A DNA stretch of 55,527 nt from Propionispora vibrioides. GTDB taxonomy: Bacteria > Bacillota > Negativicutes > Propionisporales > Propionisporaceae. How positions within the stretch are numbered: position 1 is the first letter of the stretch; every line of letters begins with the position of its first letter. Of the stretch, positions 43,177 to 51,942 are shown piece by piece. The DNA is taken from contig NZ_FODY01000029.1 in the NCBI RefSeq assembly GCF_900110485.1, forward strand, positions 1 to 55,527, written 5' to 3'. A program made the position numbers and the translations under genes. Below the pieces are notes generated by a model. It made no database searches. It worked only from the letters and a program-made list of their open reading frames with translations, and was not told where the DNA came from.

Positions 43177-43953
43177 ATGCGGGACTTAGCCATTCATATT
43201 GAGCACTTGTCAAAAAGCTATGAAGGGTCCGGCCGGGAGGCTGGCCGGCCGGTGCTGGACAATATCAATCTGGAGATTATGCAGGGCGAGTTTCACGTAC
43301 TGCTGGGCTCCAGCGGCTGCGGCAAGTCTACCCTGCTCAATATCATTGCCGGATTTTTGCCCAAAACAAGCGGCACGGTCAATGTGAACGGCAGGGAAGT
43401 GGTCCGGCCGGGCCGGGACCGCGGCGTAGTCTTTCAAAATGCCGATGCGGCCATGTTTCCCTGGCTTACGGTAACCGAAAACGTGGAGTTCGGACTGCGG
43501 ATGCAGGGCGTTGAAAAAGAAAAGCGGCGGGCCATCGCCCAGGAATATCTGCAACTGGTGGGTTTGTCCAGTCATGGGAGCAAATATCCCCACGAGCTTT
43601 CCGGCGGGATGAAGCAGCGGGTCCAACTGGCCCGTCTGTTGGCCAACGACTCGGCTATTCTGATTATGGATGAACCGTTCGGGGCTCTGGATGCCCAGAC
43701 GCGAAAAATTATGCAGCGGGAGCTGATCCGGATCTGGGAAAAGACGGCCAAGACCATTGTGTTTGTCACCCACGATATTCAGGAAGCGCTGCTGCTGGGA
43801 GAAAAAATCAGCATTCTGGCAGCGTTCCCCCAGACCGGCATTGTGAAAACCTGCCGGGTTGAGTTTCCCTATCCCCGCCGGGAGACGGATCAAGCGTTTA
43901 TTCAGCAATATCTGGAGCTGCTGGGGTATTTTGATTTCGGAGGAGGTATTTAG
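43177..43953 (+). CDS. NitT/TauT-type ABC ATPase
   Basis: 258 residues. Walker A LGSSGCGKSTLL, Q-loop FQNADAAMF, signature LSGGMKQR, Walker B ILIMDEPFGALD, H-loop VTHDIQEA. SsuB/TauB-like. Powers uptake with the adjacent permease and lipoprotein. Confidence 0.93.
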   Translation: MRDLAIHIEHLSKSYEGSGREAGRPVLDNINLEIMQGEFHVLLGSSGCGKSTLLNIIAGFLPKTSGTVNVNGREVVRPGRDRGVVFQNADAAMFPWLTVTENVEFGLRMQGVEKEKRRAIAQEYLQLVGLSSHGSKYPHELSGGMKQRVQLARLLANDSAILIMDEPFGALDAQTRKIMQRELIRIWEKTAKTIVFVTHDIQEALLLGEKISILAAFPQTGIVKTCRVEFPYPRRETDQAFIQQYLELLGYFDFGGGI

Positions 43954-43955
43954 CA

Positions 43956-44822
43956 GTGTTGGGCAGAGCAAAGGGGTATTCAGTAGAACTGGCTGTCATG
44001 GAGGAACAGGGAGCGTCACCGATCGGTACTGGTTGGAAAAAAACGCAGCAGTTGGTCCGGTTGCTGCGGCAAAAAGGGGTTTTGACCTGGCTGCTGCTGG
44101 CGGTTTTGTGGAATGGGGTGGCCCTGTTTTATCCCCCGTCTTTTTTTCCCGGCATCGGCCAAACGGTGGTCGGGTCATGGGAGATCATTCAGGACGGCAC
44201 CTTGGTCTGGTTTATGCTGATCAGTCTGCTCCGGGTATACAGCGGCTGGCTGCTTGGTTCGCTGCTGGCTGTGCCGGTGGGGCTCTTGATTGGCCGCAGC
44301 GAGGTTGTCCGGGAATTGGCAGAGCCCTTTGTTAACTTTTTCCGGGCTATTCCGGCCATCGCCTTTCTGACGCTGTTTATTATGTGGTTTGGTGTCGGCG
44401 AAGAATCCAAGATTATCCTGATTCTGTATTCCACCTTTTTTATTGTGGTCATTAATACGGCGGCCGGCGTGCTGAGCCTGGGCAAGGATAAAATCCAGGC
44501 GGCCCGCTCGCTGGGCGCTTCGGAGGGGCAAATATTTTTTCATGTCATGATTCCCTCGGTCATACCGCACATATTCACCGGCGTCCGCCTTGGGCTGGGA
44601 GCGGCGTTTACGTCCATTGTCGCGGCGGAAATGCTGGCGGCCAAGGCCGGCATCGGTTATCTGATTTTTACCTCCCGGCTGTATTTTCGCACCGACTGGA
44701 TTTTTACCGGTCTGGTGGTGCTTGGGATTATGGGCTTTCTTTCCGACAAGCTGCTCCGCTGGGGCGGGGCGCTGGCTTTGAAAAAATACGGTGTCCGGAA
44801 TGAGGTCAATTTTGGCGAATAG
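43956..44822 (+). CDS. NitT/TauT-type ABC permease
   Basis: GTG 43956 with GGAGGAGGTA upstream; 288 residues, six membrane helices. The cytoplasmic coupling loop is QAARSLGASEGQIFFHVMIP, the EAA motif. SsuC/TauC-like. Two bases after the ATPase. The next operon begins 30 bases later with leader B, so read-through into the NifH-like genes could be controlled there. Confidence 0.92.
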   Translation: MLGRAKGYSVELAVMEEQGASPIGTGWKKTQQLVRLLRQKGVLTWLLLAVLWNGVALFYPPSFFPGIGQTVVGSWEIIQDGTLVWFMLISLLRVYSGWLLGSLLAVPVGLLIGRSEVVRELAEPFVNFFRAIPAIAFLTLFIMWFGVGEESKIILILYSTFFIVVINTAAGVLSLGKDKIQAARSLGASEGQIFFHVMIPSVIPHIFTGVRLGLGAAFTSIVAAEMLAAKAGIGYLIFTSRLYFRTDWIFTGLVVLGIMGFLSDKLLRWGGALALKKYGVRNEVNFGE

Positions 44823-44851
44823 CCTGTTTTAAGAGGATTTCTTTAAAGACT

Positions 44852-44978
44852 ATGTCGCAATGGCGACTTACGCGCCTGAACCGATTTGCTATACTGAAAC
44901 CACTCCGGGATAATCCGGAAGCTGAGCAGACAGACTGCAGGCCAAGCCATTCTGTAATAGAATTCGCTTGGCTTTTTT
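44852..44978 (+). ncRNA. Structured leader RNA with terminator, copy B (candidate riboswitch/attenuator)
   Basis: ATGTCG-N6-CGACTTAC (hairpin GTCG/CGAC at 44854-44867), a ~50-base variable part with an internal CTCCGG/CCGGA hairpin, then TGAGCAGACAGACTGCAGGCC (44923-44943). The final GCC begins the terminator GCCAAGC / GCTTGGC + TTTTTT (44941-44978). Fixed blocks match copy A while the variable and terminator sequences differ but keep pairing. That covariation-like pattern supports a real RNA. Controls the NifH-like operon. Confidence 0.75.
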
Positions 44979-45033
44979 GCGTGATCTATTTGATTGGCGG
45001 GAGAACGGTTCCCTAAAGGAAAGGAAGAGAAAA

Positions 45034-45909
45034 ATGGCAGGTAAGAAAGCGAAACATATAGCGATTTACGGCAAGGGCGGGATTGGCAAATCGACCACAA
45101 CCTCCAATATCAGCGCCGCCCTGGCTGAGGCCGGTTACCGGGTTATTCAGATTGGCTGTGATCCCAAGAGCGATTCCACCAATACGCTGCGCGGCGGTAA
45201 GTATCTGCCGACAGTACTGGACAGTATGCGGGACCAGTCGCAACCGCGCCTGGAGGATATTTCGGCCACAGGCTTCGGCGGTGTGCTGTGCATTGAAGCC
45301 GGCGGGCCGGTGCCGGGGGTGGGCTGTGCCGGCCGGGGCATTAATGCGGCGGTGAGCCTGCTGCAGGAATTCAATTTATTCGAAGAATACAAACCTGACT
45401 ATGTTCTGTACGACGTGCTGGGTGATGTGGTGTGCGGCGGCTTTGCCGTTCCCATCCGGGAAGGCATCACCGATCGGGTCTTTGTGGTAAGCTCTTCCGA
45501 TTTTATGGCCATTTATGCCGCTAATAATCTGTTTAAAGCCATTAACAAGTATGCGCCCAGCGGCGGCGCCCTGCTGGGCGGCGTCATCGCCAATGGGTTG
45601 TCCGCCGCCTATTCCCAGGCTATTGTCGATGATTTTGCCGCCCGGACATCGACCAAAGTGGTCGGCTACATTCCCCGGTCGCTGGTGGTATCGCAAAGCG
45701 AGCTGTACGGACAGACGGTGATCGAAGCCGCGCCGCAGTCGGACCATGCCCAGTTGTACCGGGATCTGGCGAACTACATTGCGACCACTGACGAGTTAAG
45801 CGTACCCAGTCCGCTGGCTTCAGCCGATTTACGGAGCTGGGCCAGGGACTGGGGTGACCGGGTTTTGGACGCCCGGACAGCCGTAGTGCGGCAGGGCGAA
45901 GCGATATAG
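45034..45909 (+). CDS. NifH-like ATP-dependent reductase (iron-protein homologue)
   Basis: Start at ATG 45034 (MAGKKAKH) behind AAAGGAAAGGAAG; an earlier in-frame codon at 44968 lies in the terminator. 291 residues. P-loop [14 protein letters not shown], switch regions GCDPKSDST and [12 protein letters not shown], cluster cysteines C98 (PGVGCAGRG) and C134. These match NifH C97 and C132, so a subunit-bridging [4Fe-4S] cluster is expected in the dimer. It passes electrons, driven by ATP, to the component-1-like pair encoded next. It differs from NifH in the region after C98 and lacks any nif neighbours. Confidence 0.92.
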   Translation: MAGKKAKHIAIYGKGGIGKSTTTSNISAALAEAGYRVIQIGCDPKSDSTNTLRGGKYLPTVLDSMRDQSQPRLEDISATGFGGVLCIEAGGPVPGVGCAGRGINAAVSLLQEFNLFEEYKPDYVLYDVLGDVVCGGFAVPIREGITDRVFVVSSSDFMAIYAANNLFKAINKYAPSGGALLGGVIANGLSAAYSQAIVDDFAARTSTKVVGYIPRSLVVSQSELYGQTVIEAAPQSDHAQLYRDLANYIATTDELSVPSPLASADLRSWARDWGDRVLDARTAVVRQGEAI

Positions 45910-45926
45910 GCGGGAGGAAACTGACT

Positions 45927-47330
45927 ATGGCAGTATTTCAGAAAAAATCCATTCCCATCAGAGAAAAAAGACTTAACACCATCAGCGCCTATCATGGCAG
46001 TGCCGCCGACCTGCTGCGGGAATTTGACGGACCGGAGGGGGCGCAGCAGCGAATCCGGACGTTTTCGGAAACCCATGACGATGATGTGCTGCAGGTATTG
46101 CAACGCTTTAGTGCCCTGCCGGACACCGGACTGGTGATCCACGGCCCCCGTGGCTGCACCGCCGCCTTGCTGAACGGTTCGAACCATCATCCCTGGGTGG
46201 TCAGCAATCTGGCGGAGCGCGATACCATCATGGGCGGCGAAGAAAGCCTGCGGGACGCTATTGTGGCGCTCCACACCCGTCATCACCCTTCGCTTATTCT
46301 GGTGATTACCACGCCGGTGGTTGCCATTAACAATGATGATGTGGCGGCCGTAACGCTGGAGCTGTCAGAGGAGCTAGCCGCTCACATCGTACCGGTCTAT
46401 ACCGACGGCTTCCGTTCGCAGGCGGCCATCGGCGGCAGTGATACCGTTTTATATGCCTTATTGAAGCAGTTGCCGCCGGCTCATAAGCAGGCTGCGGCAA
46501 ACACTGTCCAGGTATTGGCTCTTGACGAGCAGCCGGCTGATCTGGCTGAAACCAGGCGGCTGCTGGCTCTGCTGGGCATACCGGCGGCGATTGTACCGCA
46601 GGAGAAGGGCTGGGCCGGACTGGAAGTGGCCGCCGGCGCGGTGGCTATCGCGCTCAACCGGGATGAGACGGATTTTCTGGGGCAGGCGCTGCAGGAAGTC
46701 TGGCAGACAAAATTTCTGCCGTCAGCGCCGCCGATTGGAATAAACGGCACCTACCGGTGGCTGGCTGCCCTGGGTGAGGCTCTTGGCGTAAGCGATGCGG
46801 TAGAAGCCCTGCACCGGGTGGAAACGGCAACCCTGCAGCCGGTGGTGAATAACAGCAGTCTGCGGCATAAGACGGTCTATCTTTCCCTGCCGCCGGCTAT
46901 CGCCTGGCGTACGGCCGAGCTGGTGGAAGAACTGGGCGGCCGGCTTGCCGGACTGACGGTGGACCATGTCGATGAACTGCACCGCCAGGAATTGGCAGCG
47001 TTGGCGGCACGCCGGCCGGACCTGCCGGTGCAGGTGGGGGCAGGGCAGGTCTTTGAAGAGGTGAATTTGCTGCGCCGGCACGCTCCCGAGCTTTATATCG
47101 GCCGGGCCGACGGCGCCCAGTGGGCAGCCCGGCTGGGGGTTGCCGCGGTGGCACTGGAAAGGACGCCGCTGCTGGGGTATCAAGGGGCGGTAACGCTGGA
47201 GCGGCAAGCCCGCAAGGCACTGGCTAATCCCGCCTTTGTCCGGACGCTGGGAACTTACTGCGGGACGGCGTATAAGGATGGCTGGTATCAAAAGAAAGCC
47301 AACTGGCATATCAAGCTGGAGGTGAAATAA
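45927..47330 (+). CDS. Nitrogenase component-1-like subunit (one-cysteine partner)
   Basis: 467 residues, GGAGGAAAC site. Fits the oxidoreductase/nitrogenase component 1 family: HGPRGCTAAL (C77, equal to NifD C88), VITTPVVAINNDDVAAV at the place of the NifD C154 loop (here Thr129), and GGDTV-type strands. NifD C62 and C154 equivalents are missing. No cysteine matches NifD C275, and no NifD-type His442 region is evident. A C-terminal C445 in GTYCGTAYKDGW is distinctive. The heterodimer would therefore bind a [4Fe-4S] cluster with this subunit giving one ligand, like DPOR or CfbD. Substrate unknown. Confidence 0.82.
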   Translation: MAVFQKKSIPIREKRLNTISAYHGSAADLLREFDGPEGAQQRIRTFSETHDDDVLQVLQRFSALPDTGLVIHGPRGCTAALLNGSNHHPWVVSNLAERDTIMGGEESLRDAIVALHTRHHPSLILVITTPVVAINNDDVAAVTLELSEELAAHIVPVYTDGFRSQAAIGGSDTVLYALLKQLPPAHKQAAANTVQVLALDEQPADLAETRRLLALLGIPAAIVPQEKGWAGLEVAAGAVAIALNRDETDFLGQALQEVWQTKFLPSAPPIGINGTYRWLAALGEALGVSDAVEALHRVETATLQPVVNNSSLRHKTVYLSLPPAIAWRTAELVEELGGRLAGLTVDHVDELHRQELAALAARRPDLPVQVGAGQVFEEVNLLRRHAPELYIGRADGAQWAARLGVAAVALERTPLLGYQGAVTLERQARKALANPAFVRTLGTYCGTAYKDGWYQKKANWHIKLEVK

Positions 47331-48665
47331 ATGAGCCGCATCATAGAAAGCTGTCGCAACCACTGCGCGCTGTTGGGCGCCATTCAGACTGTCCGGGCGG
47401 TAGAGGGGCTTTTGCCCATTGTTCATTCCACGGCCGGCTGCGGCCGTCAGGAAGAACTGGGATTGGGAAAGCAGGGTGGTTATCAGGGACAGCGGGCGGC
47501 GCTGCCGTCCTCCAATGTGCGGGAAAAGCAAATCGTGTTTGGCGGCGCTTCCCGGCTGCGGGAACAAATAAAGAATACGGTAAAAACGATAGAAGCCGAC
47601 GCTTATGTCGTGTTGTCCGGCTGCGCGACCGAACTGGTCGGCGACGATATTCCGGCCATGGCCAAAGAGGCGCGGGAGCAGGGCTATCCGGTGCTACAGG
47701 TAGCGGCGCCGGGCTTTAAAGGCGACGTGCACCAAGGCTATGAAGCGGTGGTGCAGGGTCTCCTGGCTTATGCGGCCGGTCTTGCTCCGGCGCAGAAGCA
47801 TACGCAACGGGGACTGATTAATCTGTTGGGCATCATACCGGGGCAGGATGTATTCTGGCAGGGAAACCTGCTGGCGCTGGACGCCCTGCTGCAGCAAGCG
47901 GGACTACGGGCTAACCGGCTGTTTGGCCTGGGGCAGACGATTGATAACTGGACGGCGGCGGCCTCGGCCGAACTGACGCTGGTGCTTTCACCCTGGGGCA
48001 GGAAGGCGGCAGTGTATCTGGAAGAAAAGGCGGGCGTTCCCTATTTGGAGGTATCCCGCTTACCGGTGGGCTTTACGGCGACCCAACGCTTTTTACAGCA
48101 ACTGGGCGAAAGAGTGCGGCTTCCGGAGCAGACGCTCACCGGGCTGTATGCCCGGGAGGAGCAACGGCAGAACTACTATCTGAACCAACTGGCGGCTGTA
48201 TATTATGCTGCCGGTGTTCAGCGGGAATTCGCCGTCGTCGGGGAAAGCTCTTTTATCCTGGGCCTGCAGGAATTTCTGACCGGGACGGCGGGTTTGATCC
48301 CCAAATTGTTAATAGTTACCGATCCTCTGGCGAAGGAAGAGCAGCGGCGTCTGCAAGAGTGGCTGGAACCGGAGCTGGCCCTTTGGGAAACCGAACTGGC
48401 CTTTAGTGAAGACCGGCAGGACATCGTGACAAGCCTTAGCCGGCACAAGGTAGAACTGGTGCTGGGCAGCTCGCTGGAACAGGCGTGGGCCGGGCAGCAA
48501 CAGCTTCCCTTTTTGCCGGTTTCCTTTCCGGCCGGTGACCAATTTTGGCTTAGCCGGAGTTATTTGGGCCTTGACGGCGCTGTAACCTTGTTGGAGGATC
48601 TGGTTGGACAAATCCGGCAGAGCCGGCGGCAAGATGATCATAAGGATAAGGAGTGTGTATCATGA
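47331..48665 (+). CDS. Nitrogenase component-1-like subunit (three-cysteine partner)
   Basis: 444 residues; the start directly follows the previous stop. C12 (RNHCALLGA), C37 (HSTAGCGRQ) and C98 ([14 protein letters not shown]) match NifK C70, C95 and C153 in context and spacing (25 and 61 residues apart, against 25 and 58). With C77 of the partner they make four ligands for an interface [4Fe-4S] cluster. No other internal cysteine is present except near the C-terminus (KECVS). Forms a heterodimer or heterotetramer with the preceding gene product. The end overlaps metK by four bases (ATGA). Confidence 0.82.
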   Translation: MSRIIESCRNHCALLGAIQTVRAVEGLLPIVHSTAGCGRQEELGLGKQGGYQGQRAALPSSNVREKQIVFGGASRLREQIKNTVKTIEADAYVVLSGCATELVGDDIPAMAKEAREQGYPVLQVAAPGFKGDVHQGYEAVVQGLLAYAAGLAPAQKHTQRGLINLLGIIPGQDVFWQGNLLALDALLQQAGLRANRLFGLGQTIDNWTAAASAELTLVLSPWGRKAAVYLEEKAGVPYLEVSRLPVGFTATQRFLQQLGERVRLPEQTLTGLYAREEQRQNYYLNQLAAVYYAAGVQREFAVVGESSFILGLQEFLTGTAGLIPKLLIVTDPLAKEEQRRLQEWLEPELALWETELAFSEDRQDIVTSLSRHKVELVLGSSLEQAWAGQQQLPFLPVSFPAGDQFWLSRSYLGLDGAVTLLEDLVGQIRQSRRQDDHKDKECVS

Positions 48666-49861
48666 AACAACGGTATTTATTTACTTCCGAATCGGTGACG
48701 GAGGGGCATCCTGACAAGCTGGCCGATCAGATTTCCGACAGCGTGGTGGACGCGGTGCTGAGTCAGGACCAGTTGGGCCGCGTGGCCTGCGAGACAAGCG
48801 TTACCACCGGGTTGGTACTCATTACCGGCGAGATTTCCACCAGCGCCCAGGTCAATATAGCTGCCATAGCCAGAGAGACGATCGCTCAGGTTGGCTATGT
48901 CCGGGCGGAATACGGGCTGGATGCGGCGACAGCGGCGGTGTTGGTCGCTCTGGATCAACAATCGCCGGATATTGCCCAGGGCGTCAATCAGGCGCTGGAA
49001 AGCCGGTCAGGCAGCAGTCAGGAAAAGTGGGATGCCATCGGCGCCGGCGACCAGGGCATTGTGTTTGGCTATGCCTCGGATGAGACGCCGGAATATCTGC
49101 CGGCTCCCATTGCCCTGGCCCACCGGTTGGCGCGGCGGCTGACTGCCGTACGCAAGGAGGGAAGTCTGGCCTATCTTCGCCCCGACGGCAAAACCCAGGT
49201 TACCGTGGAATACGACGGTTTGAAGCCTGTCCGGGTGGATACGGTGCTTATTTCGGCTCAGCATGACCCGGAAGTTTCCCAGGCGCAGCTTGCCGCCGAT
49301 ATCCGGAGCCAGGTCATCAACCCAACGCTGCCGGCAGAGTGGCTGGATGACAGGACCAAGGTACTGGTCAATCCCACCGGCCGGTTTGTCGTAGGCGGCC
49401 CGCAGGGCGATGCCGGACTGACCGGACGTAAAATCATTGTCGATACCTATGGCGGTTTTGCCCGGCACGGCGGCGGCGCTTTTTCGGGCAAAGACCCAAC
49501 CAAGGTGGACCGGTCGGGGGCCTATGCCGCCCGTTACGTGGCGAAAAATCTGGTGGCCGCCGGACTGGCCAAGCGGCTGGAAATCCAGATTGCCTATGCT
49601 ATTGGTGTAGCGCGGCCTGTTTCCATCTTTGTCGACTCCTTCGGCACCGGCCTGGTCAGCAACCGGGAACTGGTGGATATTGTGGAACGCCACTTTGACC
49701 TGCGGCCGGCGGCGATTATTGAACAGCTTGCCCTAAGGCAGCCACTGTACCGCCAGGTTGCCGCTTATGGACATTTTGGCCGGACCGATGTGACCGTACC
49801 CTGGGAGCAGACGGACAAAGCCGTCCGGCTGCGATCGCTGGAGGGCAGCAAGTTGGCTTAA
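48662..49861 (+). CDS. metK: S-adenosylmethionine synthetase
   Basis: Start at ATG 48662 with AAGGATAAGGAG eight bases upstream. 399 residues, full length. Family motifs: [41 protein letters not shown], and conserved methionine/ATP-binding residues. Makes SAM from methionine and ATP. Its overlap with the component-1-like gene means it is translated with that system, probably as a dedicated second copy. That fits a pathway that yields methionine or consumes SAM, for example through the radical SAM protein. Confidence 0.93.
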   Translation: MKQRYLFTSESVTEGHPDKLADQISDSVVDAVLSQDQLGRVACETSVTTGLVLITGEISTSAQVNIAAIARETIAQVGYVRAEYGLDAATAAVLVALDQQSPDIAQGVNQALESRSGSSQEKWDAIGAGDQGIVFGYASDETPEYLPAPIALAHRLARRLTAVRKEGSLAYLRPDGKTQVTVEYDGLKPVRVDTVLISAQHDPEVSQAQLAADIRSQVINPTLPAEWLDDRTKVLVNPTGRFVVGGPQGDAGLTGRKIIVDTYGGFARHGGGAFSGKDPTKVDRSGAYAARYVAKNLVAAGLAKRLEIQIAYAIGVARPVSIFVDSFGTGLVSNRELVDIVERHFDLRPAAIIEQLALRQPLYRQVAAYGHFGRTDVTVPWEQTDKAVRLRSLEGSKLA

Positions 49862-50026
49862 ATAGTGCCTCATCCGGTAGGAAGATGTAGTGTAACATCG
49901 AGAATTTTTGGCGGCAGGCAAGGCGGAGGAGGCGCGCATATCGGATATATGTAAGCCGACGACAACGAAGACTGACGGCAAAAAGGCCGGTGATCTGCTA
50001 CAGATTTCTGCCGGATGAGGCACTAT
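49862..50026. repeat. MITE-like repeat, family 3
   Basis: Perfect 16-base ends ATAGTGCCTCATCCGG / CCGGATGAGGCACTAT around ~130 non-coding bases. The interior has GGCAAGGCGGAGGAGGCGCG and GCCGACGACAACGAAGACTG, related to the repeats flanking the tetR gene at 21293. It begins one base after the metK stop. Confidence 0.85.
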
Positions 50027-50065
50027 ATATGCGTTTCAGGTGGGAACCGTATGCTTATTTTTGTC

Positions 50066-50830
50066 TTATAAAGGTTCTTGCGGACTTCGTTTGGCGGTAA
50101 AGTAGCTGACTCCGGAATAGTATAGGGGGATTGTCAAAAAGAGAACCCAGGCGGGATGCCAGCTATGATATAAAAAGCCCAGACAAAGATAAATCACGGT
50201 AATGATCAGCGGATAAGGGAGCTTTCGCCAGTTTTTATGCTGAATGGCAGCGAGCGTTTTGCCGGTTAGCGGAATAAGCAGAAAAACCAGCCAGGTAGGA
50301 TGCCAAATGTCGTAGAGCATGCCGATGCCCAAATAGATGAGCAGGGCCAGCAGGGTTAGGGGGAACCGGGCGGGATAGTTGTGCCGCCATTTGGCCCGGG
50401 CCTCCCGCCAGGTGTAGGACTGGCCGTTGATGGTAAGCCGGGCTGTGTCCTGGCTGTGGACGGTGTCGGTGAAATCGGTGGCATAAATGCCGTCCCGGCC
50501 AATATATATTTCGCCGTCCTTGCTTTTTAGGTGAATTCCGGCGCCCCTTTGCGGGGGAGGCGTTTCGTCGGGTGAGGGATCGTCTGTTTTAGTCTGTGAA
50601 GCTTCTTCCTCATCCGCTGTTGCCGGTGTTTTTAACAGCAGCATTTCATCCAGTGATATTTGATATAATTTGGCCAGTTGGATCAGATTATCGGTATCAG
50701 GCGAGGCTTCACCCCGTTCCCATTTGCTGACGGCCTGGCGGCTGATGCCCAGCTTTTCGGCCAGGGCTTCCTGGGAAAGACCGTTCTTTTTGCGTAAACT
50801 GACCAATTGATTGGCAATCTCCATATTCAT
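50066..50830 (-). CDS. XRE-family membrane regulator
   Basis: 254 residues. N-terminal HTH (GLSQEALAEKLGISRQAVSKWERGEASPDTDN), an acidic linker with Pro, then a beta segment and C-terminal membrane helices in two similar pairs (GIGMLYDIWHPTWLVFLLIP; LGFLYHSWHPAWVLFLTIPL). A membrane-bound transcription factor; target unknown. Reads on the opposite strand to its neighbours. Confidence 0.8.
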   Translation of the reverse strand: MNMEIANQLVSLRKKNGLSQEALAEKLGISRQAVSKWERGEASPDTDNLIQLAKLYQISLDEMLLLKTPATADEEEASQTKTDDPSPDETPPPQRGAGIHLKSKDGEIYIGRDGIYATDFTDTVHSQDTARLTINGQSYTWREARAKWRHNYPARFPLTLLALLIYLGIGMLYDIWHPTWLVFLLIPLTGKTLAAIQHKNWRKLPYPLIITVIYLCLGFLYHSWHPAWVLFLTIPLYYSGVSYFTAKRSPQEPL

Positions 50831-50940
50831 TGTACATGGCTCCTTTATACAGGCTGAGCAGGGATGCTGTTAGCACCTGCTTTGCTTTCATTATAGAAGA
50901 AAAGGACCGGTTGCACTATATACTTTGCTTTTCATTTACC

Positions 50941-50997
50941 GCAACTATCGGTTGCGGTACGGTAGACAGCCAATCGTTAAGCCCCCTTTATTGGGGG
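50941..50997 (+). repeat. REP-like hairpins before the RAYT gene
   Basis: GCAAC-TATCG-GTTGC (50941-50955) and CCCCC-TTTATT-GGGGG (50982-50997), followed by GACGGTTCTC. Such GC hairpins with GGGGAC-type tails are typical substrates next to RAYT transposases. Confidence 0.45.
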
Positions 50998-51053
50998 ACG
51001 GTTCTCTTGATTCTCACTGCTTTTGGTGCTACAATGATTTTGAGGTGACGAGC

Positions 51054-51818
51054 ATGGCGCGACAAGCCCGGCAAAAGAGCAGCAGCGGGATATACCACAT
51101 TCTGCTGCGCGGTATTAACCGACAGATTATTTTTGAGGATGACGAAGATAAGGAAAAGTTTCTGGAATGCGTAAGTTTTTATAAAGCTGGCTGTCATTAT
51201 GAGGTATATGGGTATTGTCTGATGGATAATCATATCCATCTGGTGATCAAAGAGAACGGGACCGATATCGGGGCCATTATGAAGCGCATCGGGGTCCGTT
51301 ATGTGGCCTGGTATAATCGCAAATATTACCGGTGTGGCCATTTGTTTCAGGACCGGTTTCAGAGTGAGCCGGTGGAGACCGACAGTTATTTGTTGACGGT
51401 GCTGCGCTATATCCATCAGAATCCGGTCAGGGCCGGCTTGATCCAAAGCCTGTCCGAGGGATGGAGCAGCAGCTATAGTGCCTATTTTGAGGCCAATTCA
51501 CTGGTTGATTCTTCTTACATATTGAAAATGTTTTCGTCTGACGACGAGGATGCGCGCCGGCAGTTCAACCGGTTTATGCAGGTGGCTGACGACGCTGTGC
51601 CTAACCTGGTGTATAAAGAACCGGTCCTGCTGCGGGACGAAGAGGCGCGGGTCCTAATCCAGCAATTGACAAATATCAGGACGCCGCTGGAGCTCCAGAC
51701 GATGAAAAAGCCGGACCGGGATGAAGTGCTAAGAAAAATAAAGCAAATCGAAGGCCTATCCACCCGGCAGATTGCCAGGCTTACCGGCATCAGCCAAAGC
51801 GTGATTGCCAGGGCGTAG
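51054..51818 (+). CDS. REP-associated tyrosine transposase (RAYT, Y1/HUH)
   Basis: Start at ATG 51054 (MARQARQKSSSG). 254 residues. Y1_Tnp fold: HUH motif in MDNHIHLVIKENG and catalytic Tyr in LRYIHQNPVRAGL. The C-terminal ~60 residues end in an HTH (LSTRQIARLTGISQSVI). Such enzymes nick single-stranded DNA at REP hairpins. The hairpins just upstream, and the GGGGACAGG relic near 2890, may be its substrates. Confidence 0.88.
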   Translation: MARQARQKSSSGIYHILLRGINRQIIFEDDEDKEKFLECVSFYKAGCHYEVYGYCLMDNHIHLVIKENGTDIGAIMKRIGVRYVAWYNRKYYRCGHLFQDRFQSEPVETDSYLLTVLRYIHQNPVRAGLIQSLSEGWSSSYSAYFEANSLVDSSYILKMFSSDDEDARRQFNRFMQVADDAVPNLVYKEPVLLRDEEARVLIQQLTNIRTPLELQTMKKPDRDEVLRKIKQIEGLSTRQIARLTGISQSVIARA

Positions 51819-51827
51819 AGCAAATAA

Positions 51828-51890
51828 AAAGAGGCAAGGGAATGCGAAATTTAAACCGCAGGGTCCTTTGCTTCTTTATTTATACCGGTT
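51828..51890. terminator. Possible bidirectional terminator
   Basis: AAAAGAGGCAAGGGAA and GTCCTTTGCTTCTTTA pair imperfectly across ~24 bases, with A and T tails, between the convergent RAYT and thioesterase genes. Confidence 0.4.
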
Positions 51891-51942
51891 TTTTTACTAT
51901 TGTTAAAATCACTGCAACCTGCTTGGCAACAAATCCGGGGCT

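Noticed and set aside
44852-44978. NiCo, SAM-I or cobalamin riboswitch
   Set aside because: TGAGCAG recalls the 5' part of NiCo RNAs, but here it is at the 3' end and directly followed by a terminator. The GAGGGA core of SAM-I and the B12-box are absent.
44968-45033. Longer NifH-like start at 44968
   Set aside because: The extra codons begin within the terminator hairpin of leader B and have no ribosome site; MAGKK at 45034 has a good one.
45034-48665. Calling the cluster a true nitrogenase (nifHDK) or a methylthio-alkane reductase (marHDK)
   Set aside because: Cofactor ligands equal to NifD C275/H442 and two of the three NifD P-cluster cysteines are missing, and no nif assembly genes are present. 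The mar identity would need a phylogeny; the reduced ligand set argues against it.
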